Assembly: GCF_032854445.1 (NCBI RefSeq)
Contig: NC_088307.1
Span: 2,978,001-3,042,000 of the forward strand
DNA from: Liolophura sinensis
Taxonomy: Eukaryota; Mollusca; Polyplacophora; Chitonida; Chitonidae
DNA: 64,000 nucleotides
Reading direction: 5' to 3'
A program made the translations under genes and the position numbers. Below the pieces are notes generated by a model. The model did no database searches. It had not been told where the DNA came from and worked only from the letters and a program-made list of their open reading frames with translations. How positions within the stretch are numbered: the first letter of the stretch is position 1; every line of letters starts with the position of its first letter. Of the stretch, positions 1-12,400 are shown piece by piece.

Positions 1-58
1 CCACTGACACAGTCAAGGTCACCTTCTTCTTTTTGATGGCCTTGGCCTTGAATTCATA
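1..58 (-). CDS. NOS1AP: NOS1AP exon 3, 5' part only (runs off the left edge)
   Basis: Read on the minus strand, the acceptor CATGTTTCAG ends at base 59. The next bases encode Y-E-F-K-A-K-A-I-K-K-K-K-V-T-L-T-V-S-V plus one base of the following codon. From memory of the family, vertebrate NOS1AP has YEFKAKNIKKKKVSIMVSV at this point, part of the PTB fold that follows the first helix. The frame continues phase 0 from exon 2. The lysine run K-K-K-K is a strong family marker. The exon is cut by the window edge, so the rest of the PTB domain and the C-terminal part, which in vertebrates ends in a PDZ-binding motif for neuronal NOS, are not visible. The first 14 coding bases and the AG acceptor reappear at 48145-48162. 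Confidence 0.93.
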
Positions 59-610
59 CTGAAACATGGAACAGGATTGTTTAATGAGACAATGTATCCA
101 GCTGTGTTTGCTCTGTACAACTCCTATTAAAGACATGAATTATGATCATCTACCCCTTGAATCACAAAGCCATCTTACATGTAAGTCAAAATTTCAAATC
201 ACTTTAAAACTGTTATTTCTTCTGTAACAAGGCCAAAATATTGCTTGACAATGTATATTCTGGGTAAGTTATTGTAAAACAAATTTCAGCTAAAATAACT
301 GATTGGTCGAAATGCATGACCTTTGCTGAGGGAGTAAAAGAGAAGGACAGTATGAAATATGCCGTTTTTTTTTTTTTTTCTTACACATTTTCTTCAATAT
401 TGGGGTACAATAGACTTTAACACCTCTTCAAATCCCTCGAACACTGGGCATTTTGGGAACGTGGCTCGGTACAAAACAAGGTTCAGTGGTATGAGGTTAC
501 AAAACAAAAACCCTTAAACATTCACTAGCTTATCCATCTTGGACATTTCGATTGTTTGTGAGGAGGAGTGCTAAAAGTGGAATGACACGGCTGACAGACC
601 TTCGAGTGTA

Positions 611-704
611 TTATTTAATTATTTATCTTATGCTGTACTCAAGAATATTTCACTTATATAACAGCGGTAAGCACTATGGTGGGAGGAAACCCGGCAGTGT
701 CCTT
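611..704 (-). repeat. SINE family 1, truncated 3' portion
   Basis: The plus strand shows the family tail in reverse: TATTTAATTATTTA, then GTACTCAAGAATATTTCACTT and ACTATGGTGGGAGGAAACC. Only the 3' half is kept and the tRNA-like head is absent. It is diverged from the full copies at 36587 and 63466. Confidence 0.75.
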
Positions 705-2203
705 AAGCTGTTCAGTACGTCCACGTTTCCTGCGCCAGCTACATGACATTAGAATACTAGAATGATCCCTTCACGGCAACGTGCAGAATATCTTGAGAAA
801 GCAAGGTCAACATACATTTATTCTCGATACCATCTTGCACAGCCACAGATATCAGACATGCAGAGATTGATTGGCCATTCTTTTTTCAATTTATGTAGAC
901 ATAATTAGAACACCAAAATTATCTCAAAACAAAACCTACATGTGGCTACAATCTGTTACTCTCAAAACCTACATAAAAAACAAAAATGATGGATCTAGGT
1001 TCACACCACTTTAAACAGCCAGAATTACTTTTTTTCATTGCATCACAGTTTTTTTCCACGTCAAACTGATAATAAATTACATCCCTTTATCAGGCTCACT
1101 TTTTCCTATTCTTGGAGAAGCACAAATCCTATATGATGGGTGCGTATCTGTTAAAATCAATTTATCATCTATGGGTGTGTTTGCAGAGCAGAACAGCTCA
1201 GCTTGTAATCCGCATGAGAGAACAGCCATTTTATTGGCCTGAGTTTTATCAATCATCGTCTACTTCAGAATGTCTTTTTTTTTCGCCTCTCCCCGTCTCC
1301 TATTATTTTTAGTCTCTCGAGCCCATTTGAGAAGTCTATGGAATAGATTAGTACATTGGCCATTACTGCTTGCCAAATCTCGGAGCAACCTTGGGCTCCG
1401 CTAAAGTCAGACTCATTTGAAAGCCAAATTTATCTCCGAGGATTTTTTTCCCCCTGCTGACATAGCAGACGGAGCTTCAGGGCTTCTGACTCGAGCAATT
1501 CATGTCCCCAATCAACCATAGAAATGAAGAGCTTGGGGAACGCGACATCACATTTCACAATGACTCAATTCAATGCACAGGACTACTTCTAAAGAATTTG
1601 CCTGTCTGGCTTGTCGAAGTAGCACACTTGTGGTCATTTTTCACTCTTATTCTTTCACCCAGACTTCAAGCCGTAAGAGTTCTTCAACAGGAAATTGCAG
1701 AGTGGGCATTCAAAGAGCGAGGGGGGAAAAACTCAAAATACCCTCCATTACGATAATTCTCGGTGCAAATTATTGACTTTTGCATTTTTTCTCACCCTCA
1801 CTGATCAGTTTGGAATGATCTGGGATTAGCCTTTTCTGGGGGAATCCCCAAGTTGATCGCTACTTTACTTGTTTAAGTCTCGTACAAGTTCTTTTACATT
1901 ATCACAGATACATACAGGAAGGAATGAGGTAGATGACAATGGGGGAAAAGAGAGTAAAGAAAAATTTCGGATTTATACCCTAGGGAAATTAACGCAAGCT
2001 TAAAGTTAATTCCGGCAACGATTTTCCTTTTATCATCAAGTTAGAACGCCTTGAATTGCTAAGAGAAGTGAAATGCAATATCTTGTGTGTTATGATCATC
2101 ATAGAAATAAAGCCAGTGTGTCTGCCAATATATAGAGGCAGGCCATATACATTGTAAAGAGGCAGACCACATACAGAGGCTGCCCATACTGTGTGGGTGT
2201 GTA
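705..2203. other. Unique intronic sequence with one GC-richer block
   Basis: There is no repeat array or recognisable exon here. The block at about 1310-1510 is richer in GC and CpG than its surroundings (CTCGAGCCCATTTGAGAAG and so on) and contains no SINE match, so it is a candidate conserved non-coding element. Only a cross-species alignment could settle this. Confidence 0.4.
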
Positions 2204-2469
2204 GCTTTACATAATGTTGTATGGAATCAAGCAGTCTTCAGTCTACATCTGTCTTGTAGTTTTAGATGATGTATTGAATCAAGCAGCCTTCTGTCTACAC
2301 GTCTTGTAGCTTTACATATTGTTGTATTGACACAAGCAGCATTCTGTCTACATCTGTCTTGTAGTTTTACATGATGTATTGAATCAAGCAGCCTTCTGTC
2401 TACATTTGTCTTGTAGCTTTACCTATTGTTGTACTGACACAAGCAGCCTTCTGTCTACATTTGTCTTGC
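2204..2469. repeat. Tandem repeat, about 53 bp, 5 units in an A/B alternation
   Basis: Units run from one TTTACAT... to the next and share AAGCAGCCTTCTGTCTACA and GTCTTGTAG. Type A has ATTGTTGTATTGACAC and type B has GATGTATTGAATC. They alternate A-B-A-B-A, which gives a two-unit higher-order period near 105 bp. Confidence 0.8.
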
Positions 2470-2663
2470 GTGGAGGAGGTTGTTGGGCACCTGGAGAAAC
2501 CATGCAAGTCTGAACAAGTTATAGACTCGACCCAGATTTTGTGTGTTTCCGGCTACAACTTGCATACAAAATAATAGAAAAATTTAACACTATAATCGCC
2601 GAGGGCTTATTGTGATAAGTTTCAGATTCCGATCAAAAGCCTCAGCACTTCAAGATGATAGGG

Positions 2664-2812
2664 ATTTATTTAGTTTTTTATTTGACTGGTGTGTTACAGC
2701 GTACTCAAGAATGTCTCACTTACGCGGAAACCCATGGCCATCCGCAGGTTGCTGTCAGACCTTCCACCATACAACCAGAGAGGAAGCCAGCATGAGGTAG
2801 ACTTCAAATCAC
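2664..2812 (-). repeat. SINE family 1, internally deleted copy
   Basis: The tail (TTATTTAGTTTTTTATTTGA) is followed by GTACTCAAGAATGTCTCACTTA. It then jumps to CGGAAACCCATGGCCATCC, AGGTTGCTGTCAGACCTTCC and GAGGAAGCCAGCATGAG. The CGGCGGCCAGCATTATGGTGGG part of the family is missing. Confidence 0.78.
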
Positions 2813-3515
2813 AGTGAATGAAGATGATTGCAGCTGGACTAATGAGCACTGTTACAGGACAGAAATACTTGCTGAAACTGACACTAAACCCAAAGCAAAG
2901 ACAATCGCCCACAACAAACACCTTGTTAGAGAACACATCATGTGTCACAAATAAGACCTTCCTCTGCCAGGCAGATGAAACGCTATTACCAGGGCATTAT
3001 GTCGAAGCTTAAGGCAGTCTGGCCTGTGTGTCAAACAGATTTTGTGGCTCCGCAGCACGATGTGACTAAACCACTAAAGCTTGTGTCAGTCAGATAAAAC
3101 ACTGATTAATCATGGTTTAAAAACAGGATTTTCCAGAAAAACAGAATGCTGCCAAGGTGGGCACCGTTAAAACACGATGTAGATATAAGTTCCTGGATAG
3201 AAATGTGGAAGTACAGCTGAGGAATGATCAATCATATACTGTCCAAGAAAACTTGATCGTAAACAAATAAACAAACGGTCAACAGGTGCTCCAGATGTTT
3301 CGATTTTATTCCAGCCTAGAAAACAACTGCTGTGAGTTTACAGATGAGGGAAATATTTCAAAGAAAAACTATTATGACATCTTATTTTACTACTATGTGT
3401 AGCTAAACAGTTTAAAATTTGCAGATTTTTTTTTTTCCAATCCAAAAAACCATTTGTAAAAGCATATATGCATCAATGTTATAATTGATGTGCTTGGTAT
3501 GTCCAGTACCAACAG

Positions 3516-4263
3516 GCAACCTTCTCCTCACACAAGGTTGGGCCTACAGGTATATTAAAGCAACCTTCTCCTCATACAAGGTTGGGCCTACAGGTATATT
3601 AAAGCAACCTTCTCCTCATACAAGGTTGGGCCTACAGGTATATTAAAGCAACCTTCTCCTCATACAAGGTTGGGCCTACAGATATATTAAAGCAACCTTC
3701 TCCTCATACAAAATTGGGCCTACAGGTATATTAAAGCAACCTTCTCCTCATACAAGGTTGGGCCTACAGATATATTAAAGCAACCTTCTCCTCATACAAG
3801 GTTGGGCCTACAGATATATTAAAGCAACCTTCTCCTCATACAAAATTGGGCCTACAGGTATATTAAAGCAACCTTCTCCTCATACAAGGTTGGGCCTACA
3901 GATATATTAAAGCAACCTTCTCCTCATACAAGGTTGGGCCTACAGATATATTAAAGCAACCTTCTCCTCATACAAAATTGGGCCTACAGGTATATTAAAG
4001 CAACCTTCTCCTCATACAAGGTTGGGCCTACAGGTATATTAAAGCAACCTTCTCCTCATACAAGGTTGGGCCTACAGATATATTAAAGCAACCTTCTCCT
4101 CATACAAAATTGGGCCTACAGGTATATTAAAGCAACCTTCTCCTCATACAAGGTTGGGCCTACAGATATATTAAAGCAACCTTCTCCTCATACAAGGTTG
4201 GGCTTACAGGTATATTAAAGCAACCTTCTCCTCATACAAGGTTGGGCCTACAGGTATATTAAA
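3516..4263. repeat. 44-bp minisatellite, 17 units, with three-unit higher-order structure
   Basis: The array is exactly 17 x 44 bp. Each unit runs GCAACCTTCTCCTCATACAA then GGTTGGGCCTACAGGTATAT then TAAA. CAACCTT and AAGGTTG in a unit are inverted copies with a 10-nt spacer, so a single unit can form a 7-bp stem. Units 5, 8, 11 and 14 carry AAAATTG in place of AAGGTTG, which breaks that stem. These variants recur every third unit, showing a 132-bp higher-order repeat. The array ends 17 bp before a MITE. Confidence 0.93.
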
Positions 4264-4280
4264 GTAATCTATCAAGTCCA

Positions 4281-4457
4281 GAGGCCAATTCCACAAAGCC
4301 GTTTCTGACTTAAGTCAAAATAAAAATTTATACCCCTTGTCAATGTTATCTTAAGATGAATGTGTCCAAATTTCAACTTCCAGTATCACAAAATAAGCAT
4401 CATACAGAGTTTTTATTTTCTGACTTAAGTCAGAAAGGACTTTGTGGAATCAGCCTC
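4281..4457. mobile_element. MITE-like element with about 45-bp terminal inverted repeats
   Basis: The left end reads GAGGCCAATTCCACAAAG... then TTTCTGACTTAAGTCA. The right end, reverse-complemented, reads GAGGCTGATTCCACAAAG... then TTTCTGACTTAAGTCAG. The inner part is AT-rich and non-coding. The total of 177 bp, long imperfect inverted repeats and absence of a transposase fit a non-autonomous DNA transposon. I see no clear target-site duplication, so the superfamily is open. Confidence 0.72.
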
Positions 4458-4683
4458 AGGTGCATAGACCTAGCTCCTCTTTTAAAAATCAGGGCCTGTA
4501 TTCATAGAAGTTTCTTGGAACATTTCCTTTTACTAGTTAAGTTATACCTTTAAATTATATTCTTACATAATAATTATGATCATGAATTGACTTCGCAGTA
4601 ATTTCAAGCTTTTCTTTTCTACTTTCTTGATCAAAATCATTCTGAAGTTACGTCCTGGTATTGCTATACAGATGTCATCAATC

Positions 4684-4833
4684 TACTGTCTGGCAGCAAC
4701 CTGCAGATGGTCGTGGGTTTCCCCCGGGTTTTGCCCGGTTTCCTCCAACCACAATGCTAGCTGTCGTCGTATAAGTGAAATATTCTTGAGTACAGTATAA
4801 AACACCGATCAAACAAATAAATAAATAAATAAA
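4684..4833 (+). repeat. SINE family 1, 3' half
   Basis: It starts at GGCAGCAACCTGCAGATGG and passes through GTGGGTTTCCCCCGGG, GTCGTCGTATAAGTGAAATA and AACACCGATCAAACAAATAA. It ends in AAAT repeats. The tRNA-like 5' head is missing. Confidence 0.85.
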
Positions 4834-4984
4834 ATCAAGTCTACTGCACACACACATATGCAAATACTTTTCATAACGAGCTTGATTATTTACTTTCTTT
4901 CAAACCACAGCGATTAATGTAAGAAAAGATGCAAGAATAACAGCATCAGCAAAATCAATCCTCTGCTCTTGGGAAAGACTTTGT

Positions 4985-5420
4985 CCTTGGGGATACAGTA
5001 GTAATTGCTTAGCTCTCTACTCCAAATGATTGCGGCTCCCTCCTAGTATATAGAAATCACGTTTGTCTCGGGGAAATAGCACAGGGCTCCGACCAGCCAA
5101 TCAATTCTCATTTAGAGCGCGGACAAACGCCTAAATGATGTCTAATGCGCAGGTTCTGATGGGATTAGGCCTGCCCATTAAAACTTTGGCTCTTCAATTG
5201 ACTTCTTCATCTAGCACCAATTGACTTCTGACTTAGCGCACAACAGACTGTCAGTGGTGATCCAAAATGGCCACCAGACATGCCAAAGCCGAGACCACGG
5301 AGGATTTACCACGGACATCTTAATAATCTACCATCAATGTTGCACGCATTAAAATAGATCCCTTCGCTTTTAAAACTGGAGATAAATTCTTCAAAATGAT
5401 CGTGTATTAATTCTCTTTGA
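4985..5420. other. Repeat-poor block, candidate regulatory DNA
   Basis: The block is GC-richer than the flanks and free of repeat matches. Visible motifs include TAATTGCTTA (homeodomain type), GACCAGCCAATCAATTCTCA with a CCAAT box, GGATTAGGCC (Otx type) and AAAATGGCCACC (YY1 type). TGATTGCGGCTCC (5027-5039) and GACCAGCCAAT (5091-5101) have close counterparts near 18.6 kb. Function is inferred only. Confidence 0.4.
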
Positions 5421-5498
5421 ACATCCAATCAAAACTGACATATCTTACTGATTAATTTTGAAAGGCGATGTGTTCAGCTTTACAGGGTTAATGCACGG

Positions 5499-5544
5499 AA
5501 GGTGAAGGACACGAAAGGTGAAGGACACAAAAGGTGAAGGACAT
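5499..5544. repeat. Short tandem repeat, 16 bp, 3 units
   Basis: AAGGTGAAGGACACGA is repeated three times with single-base changes. Confidence 0.8.
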
Positions 5545-6157
5545 GGAGAACCAATTATTTGGTACATGCATAGCAGCATGGCCAAAATCCAGGGTTCAAG
5601 TAACACACTAATTATGCCTTTCCAAGACTGTTTGCCGGAATTCCAGGACTTTCATCACCAGTTCAATGACCCTCGTCATCGCCATGTTAAGTGCTTTCCA
5701 CTTTTGGTAGACATTTCGCCATTTGTCCATCTGCAAATATTTCATTGTTCTATCGTGTGTAAATGGCATATCAAACATCAAATTTAAATCCTGCTCTGCT
5801 TGAATGTCAAGAATATGAAAGAAGAAGTTTTTTTTTTCATCACAGTAATCAATTTCCAGGACTTTCAAAGAAAGTTATTAATCTGCACACAATTTCCATC
5901 ACTTTCATGACCTGGGAAGTTTAATTTCAAATACCATGAATTTTAACATTTTTTCAGGCACCCTGTCAAAGCACATATATACATGATAAAGACAGAAATC
6001 TCTATTCTTAATTTATCACGATGAACATGATTTGAATCACACCACAAAGTTGTCTTACTGTGGCAAGCTGATTTTAATGTTGTAACACGCATAGATCTAT
6101 AACTTCCAACTTGGGGCCTCAGCATGACCTCTGTGGTTAGCATACAATGGCAAAAAA

Positions 6158-6346
6158 GCCTCTCACCAATGTGGTTGTGGTGAGTTTAAGTCCAGCTCAT
6201 GCTGGCTTCCTCTGCCAGCAACCTGCGGATGGTTGTGAGTTTCCCAAGGGCTCTGCCCGGTTTCCACCCACCATAATGCTGGTCGCCGTCGTGTAAGTGA
6301 AATATTCTTGAGTACAGAGCAAAACACCAATCAAATAAATAAATAA
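6158..6346 (+). repeat. SINE family 1, head partly kept
   Basis: The copy contains CCTCTCACCAATGTGG and the B-box region GTGAGTTTAAGTCCAGC. It continues through GCTCATGCTGGCTTCCTC, the body and the AAATAAATAA tail. The A-box is lost. Confidence 0.87.
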
Positions 6347-6499
6347 CTTCCAACTTTAATGGATCAGTGATAAATATAATTAATAATGTAAGATGAACGT
6401 ATACATGTCTAATGAACATCTGCATGTAGCAAAGAGAATCTTTGCTTTTTTTCTTGATTCTCTTCACTTTGGTGCTCAGAAACCTTTCATTATTCAATT

Positions 6500-9400
6500 A
6501 TCTCTGTAGTTCTTGTACTAATTGTTGGGGTGATCGGTAATTTTGGAGTCAGTAAGTGTGCACGGATTGAGATCGCACTGATATTAAACTGAGCTACTTT
6601 AATTGTGTTACTGGCTGAAATTGACTCCCAAGTCCCATATCTTGAGTCGGGGGAAATTGATTTCATCTTGAGGGGATGTGATGATCTCTGATCAGAGTCT
6701 GGGGAGCTTGAAATTGACCAGGGTCGAGGAAAGAAATCAAAAATGACATAACTTTGTTTTCCCATGATGCCGCCTACAGGAAATGATTTTTCGATTTATT
6801 GATCGACCCTGTGGAAGATGTACATGATTGGATCTCTAAATATATTATTCAAAATAAATCAGATTAGGAAAAAATATTTTGCAAAAAATGCTACCATTTG
6901 ATGGAATCAGAATTGAAAAGGAGATTTATCAAGATTTTATATTAAGGAGTTCAAGAAATTGGTTTTGAAAATCCATTTGTATGTAGATCTGATTACTGGA
7001 GGCAATCCTATCTCAATTACAAGTATTTTCTTAGGGCTTTTTAATTAAACTATAGACCAATGAAATTCTATCTACATGTACATATACCAGGAAACATGGC
7101 ACTAATTGTTGTGTTTGAGCATTAAGTGTACTAGTAGATATACCAAGAAACATGGGACTAATTGTTGTGTTTAAACATTAAATGAGAACCAGGTACACAC
7201 GTACAGGTGTGATCAGGAACCAGGTACATGTACAGGTGTGATCAGAAACCAGGTACATATCCCTGAGTCCCTGTGAAGCCATCAAGCATGGCAGAATATC
7301 ACCCAATGATATACGCTGGAGCCTCTTAAACAACGACAACATAATCAGCTTAACCTTTTCAGGGAGCCATCAGCCCTGTAATTTCAGAGCACTGAGTGGA
7401 GGCTAACAGCTTCATGAGCAATGTAGATGGCCGGTAATTCTCGTCTGAGACAGGCCAGGTTAGGCTGACCCAATGTTTCCATTCCATATTTACTCTCATT
7501 TCTCCCCCCATCCCCTCGTATGTAACAATTTAAGACAAGGTTTTATATCACGGCTTCATAACAAGACCTTACTGCCACTGCCGCTGATTCAACGCAATAA
7601 CACAACATTCTACAATAACAGTGCAGTTATGCTGTGACTGTTCTGATTTGCCTCCCTTGTTACATAACAGATAAACAGTTTATATCGTGTTTTTATTGAA
7701 TCCAAGAACTTAAAATTTTCAGGCAGAGCAGATGTGCATGTACCAGGTTATACCTTGATTTTATTCCCCTTGTGTAAGAACACCCATGTGTAACAACGTG
7801 TACCCATGTGTAATAACACCCTTATGTAACAGCAGCCTTGTGTAACAACGTGTACCCATGTGTAATAACACCCTTCTGTAACAGCACTCTTGTGTAACGT
7901 TATTACACAATAGGTAACGATTTTAATTCTGCATTTTTTTTTTTTTCAGAACATAAAATTTCCACACAGAATATCTCGGTCAAAGCCAACTGTTTTTGTC
8001 AGTGCATTTCTTTGTTTGACATTTCTGCACATCATTACTGGATGATAATACAGCAATATATGAGGGGAGCTTCCCAATCACAACAGGTTTAAGGTTCAAT
8101 GACCACAAAATGGAACCTGGCAAGAATTTGAGCGTAAAAAACGAACTAAACAAAGGACTACTGGGTTCAAATACAGTGATTCACAACCAAAAGTGGAAAA
8201 AAAAGAAGCTTTTCATCTTTTTTTTTAACTCAGAATCAGTTTTTAACAGAATAGCAGGCTTAATGGCCACAACACTACTGAGGTTCCAAACTTCAGAAAC
8301 ACAATGAACACAGGGATAGAGATCCACATGTAAGTGAAACTGTATTGACTGTTACAATTAAATGTTCAATAACCCTTCTAGTAATACTGAACAGAGAGTT
8401 GTTTAAACACACAAAAATTGGATTCAAATATGTGTACCCACATAGAGGTATACGCATCACTAGACATTAATAATGATGTACGAAACTACAACTATGGTGT
8501 ACAGAAGTCAGGAAGAAGGTACAATGGACATGTTGTTTGCTGTGAATTAACTCGAAGCCTCTTTGAAATAAACACCTTGTTGTACATTTAAGTTTAATTA
8601 AGACTACATTTAAGACTACAGATTTTGGCCATGTGGAGCTTTGGAAACCTCACGTTTGATAACATCACAGTAATTATAGTGCACGTTTATTTAGACTATT
8701 TCACTTATGCAACATTCTGGTGGGAGGGAAGGTGGCAGACTAAAACCTACGATGATCTTCAGATTGTCTGGTTGACACCATGACTACCTGCTATATTATT
8801 TACTGGAAGGATAACTGGGTTTTAATGTCATTTTTACGCCCCAAATTGAAGAAAACTAAGATGCTTTTTTCTGATACCTTTGTACAGTGTACATTAGGAC
8901 TCTTTTTTTATCTACATGTTAAGAAATTAAAACCAAATGTTTCATGTTTCTATTAATTATTCATCCAAATCTTTACAATATTCTACTGTAAGTTTGTGTG
9001 AAAAAATGTCCTTTGTTTATCTCTCATTGTTTTGAGAACATCATAACATCATTGGTACCCAGTGACAGATGACTGAAGCATGTCAGTCTGTCAGTTTCCA
9101 CAATCCACAGAGAACATGGATCCTTCACGGTGACAATTATAGTCCCTGCACTCATAGGACCATCTTGTCAGTCTGAAGTTGATCAAGGGCAATTTATCAT
9201 TGCACTATGGCCTGCAAGATTGTACACCATGTTACCTGTGAGGAAGTTTGTTAGTAACTTGCCAAAGATTGATGGTTTTATCGGCAGGCTGATTTTTCTC
9301 AACCCACAAAATGACAATCAATCAATCATCAACCAATCCTATCTCAGGATTTAAGCTTGGAAGCAAGTGTCGTGATAGAATCATTAAATACTGCATGCAC

Positions 9401-12400
9401 TTTGGCATTTTCTGCTCCAAACCCATATGCCATGAACGCCTGTTGTGTCATGGTGAACACTGTTTATAAGCACCTTCGAGTTTCAGACACTGCATGGTGA
9501 CCAGCCAAACACCTTATCGCAACAGCAGAAGTCATTAAAGGTGTTAACTTTCTTTGTCAAGGCAACACATAGATGTTTATCTGTGTTAACGACAAAGTCA
9601 GCCTTGTGCGTCGTCTTGTGTGGTTTTTATCAAAGCTGTTAAACCCTTCTAATGGAACGCCTGATTAAAGAAGACGCGGAGCAATCCCACGATGACTTGG
9701 GAAATACCCCATGACTTCCTGAGTCGACCGTCTATCGTATTAATGCAGGGCCGGCAGTAATGGCGCTCCTGAGAGATAACGCCATTCCACTATCAACAAC
9801 CGCACCAAGGCAAGCCCGAGTAAATTAAAGTCTATTATAATGGCTACTAGATGGCTTAAGTGTTCGGTCAGAACACACTGGAAGCCCCATTTCAAGCACA
9901 GTGTCTGCAGAAGTGACCGCTGCATGGATTATAAAGAAAGGCGGGCCGCCATAGCTCTCTGGATAGTGGGCATCGTCAGAAGCTAGCCACTATAATGAAG
10001 GACTCAGAGTATGCCGAAGATTTTCCATTAGTCAACACAGAACTAACCAGTCAACTGTGAAGACCAACTAAGAACCTGCCGAGTAAACCATAACATACAT
10101 TCTAATAGCGTTTCATACTTGGATGGGCGGGGTTCGTATCTGTTTTTTGACAAGATGTAAACTTAATTGATATCAAAATGATATGGGTTTACCACAAACA
10201 CAGATTTACATGCCAGGCTTCCAAGCTGATTAACCAGCTTCCGCATCACTTTTATACCATTATGATAGAGATCGGAACTGCCCCTTGTGTACACATGGAG
10301 AGGATCTGGCTTTACGTTGGAGGAGGAAATTGTATAATGGTCACAATGGTATGTACGTGTGTCAAAGCAAGGCACATCTGAAATAATGAAGGCACCTGAT
10401 AGCTTACACTTCTGACAACAACAACAAAATTGTGGAGGGTATCGTTTAAAGCTCGCTACAGCATATATATGTATGTATAAAACCATTGGACATCAGAATG
10501 AAGGTAACTGATAACTAAAACTTTCTGACTGAAAAAAAAGAAATCAAAAAATAAAATCAATCTAGATTTGAACATAAAGACTGATACAGATCCTACAAGT
10601 AAAGTGACCTGAAATATTGGTGTCGGCAAATAAAATGGTTCAATTCGGCCAGTACTTGTAACATACGAATCTAACAGCAAAGTTTCCCACAATTTTCATC
10701 AATATGTTTAACTTTCTATGTTATTCAGGAAATGTGAAAACCGAACTGCCTAACAGCAAACCTTTGAAAACTTTTCTTAAATATCTATACTTTTGGTTGT
10801 TACTCAGTAAATCCACAAGGACAAGGCTAAACAGACATGAACGTTGCATGTCAATCCAAGCAAAGAACCACCGCATTAATATTCAGATAGCACAGACAAT
10901 AAAATCATACAATCATAAAATCAGCTTCAATTGCTAAGCTGTAGAGGGCCTTTTACAATTACGAGGCATAAACATGTATTGTAGTCTGAATGTATATATA
11001 TGCCTGGATTTTAATGCTGTCTTACAGTGTATGCCCGTATGAAGTTACTTACAAATCTTACGCATTTGTTCTGTGATTTTATCTCTGTAATCAATTTGGA
11101 CACATACTGCGAACGTGAAAAAATTGGCAATTTGGGAAGATTATAAAAACCAAACTCTTCGTATTCACACCTTCATCGAACCTCTGAAACTTTTACACAC
11201 AGGAAATGACTTTGAATAACTTGGAAATTAACAGGACGAGAAAAAAACAAACATGTTACACCAATTATTATCATGGGGGATCCAAAAAAGGTGGGGGGGA
11301 TCAGCACTTTAATTACAAAACAAAATTGTTTTGCGCTTTTCTGAGATTCCGGGTCTTCCTGACGCCAAGAAATGGCTTGCACATGATCCACGTGATAACT
11401 AATCGATAGTTTGACACAATCTTTTAAAATTTGTTCTGGCAGTCAACGAAAAAAAAAGAAGAAAGAAAAAAAAAGAGGAAAATCTGGCACCTGACAATTT
11501 CAACAATCATTTTCACCAAACAAAATATCAGCCAATAAAACTGCGCTGTCAGTGAACAAGCTCTCATGATCTCAATCTGACACTACAGAATCAAATATTT
11601 CTGAGCCCTTTTCTGCAGAAACCAAAGCCCGTAGCCTTCAAGGGTTTAATTCACCACAACAATTTGTAATAATCTGCAGAAACATTGAAATATTGATACT
11701 TTTAATAATAAAACCACAATATTATATCAATTTATCCGATGCACGTATCACGTGAATTTACCACATGTCTGATGCGGGTGTTGTCTTTGAACGGCACTCG
11801 AGTTGCCTAACACACTGCAGAGCTGCAGGTATTTTAGACAACAGAGCCCCATGTACATTATTAACATCTCAATTCCAATAATGGCTAGGATAATTTACAA
11901 CAGCACAATGGAGCCAACGCAAACACACCAGTGGATCTCGCAAAAACACCAGTGGATTTTCACTGCCAAGTCCTTTTTCATGCGCTACTTAGATTAGATT
12001 TCCTGGATATTTATACACCTTGATGAATGTTAATTTCTCCACAAAATCCTGCTTACTTTCTGATTTCTCACATGTATCAATCGTCTGTTAACCCAGTCTT
12101 AACAGATAATACCTCACTTTTATAATGGCTGAAAAAAGATTTACAACAAGTTTGGGGAATCTTCCAGTAACTTACTGTTGAGGGAATTAAATGGCACCTG
12201 GCTGCAAACTATCCAGGTAAAATAAGAAAATTAAACATTATTCCCAACTAGACATCCATTAATTTCATCCTTTAAGAGATTTATGCTGATAACTCCAAAA
12301 TAACGGACCACACTCTGACACATGAGTGCTTCGAGTATCCTCTCCATATCAAAATGGGAAAGTCCGAACACTTCTGAAATCTCAGAAAAAAAAAGGAAGT

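Noticed and set aside
3516-4263. CRISPR-like appearance of regular repeats
   Set aside because: Units are directly tandem with no unique spacers, and the setting is a eukaryotic intron. The same applies to all other arrays here.
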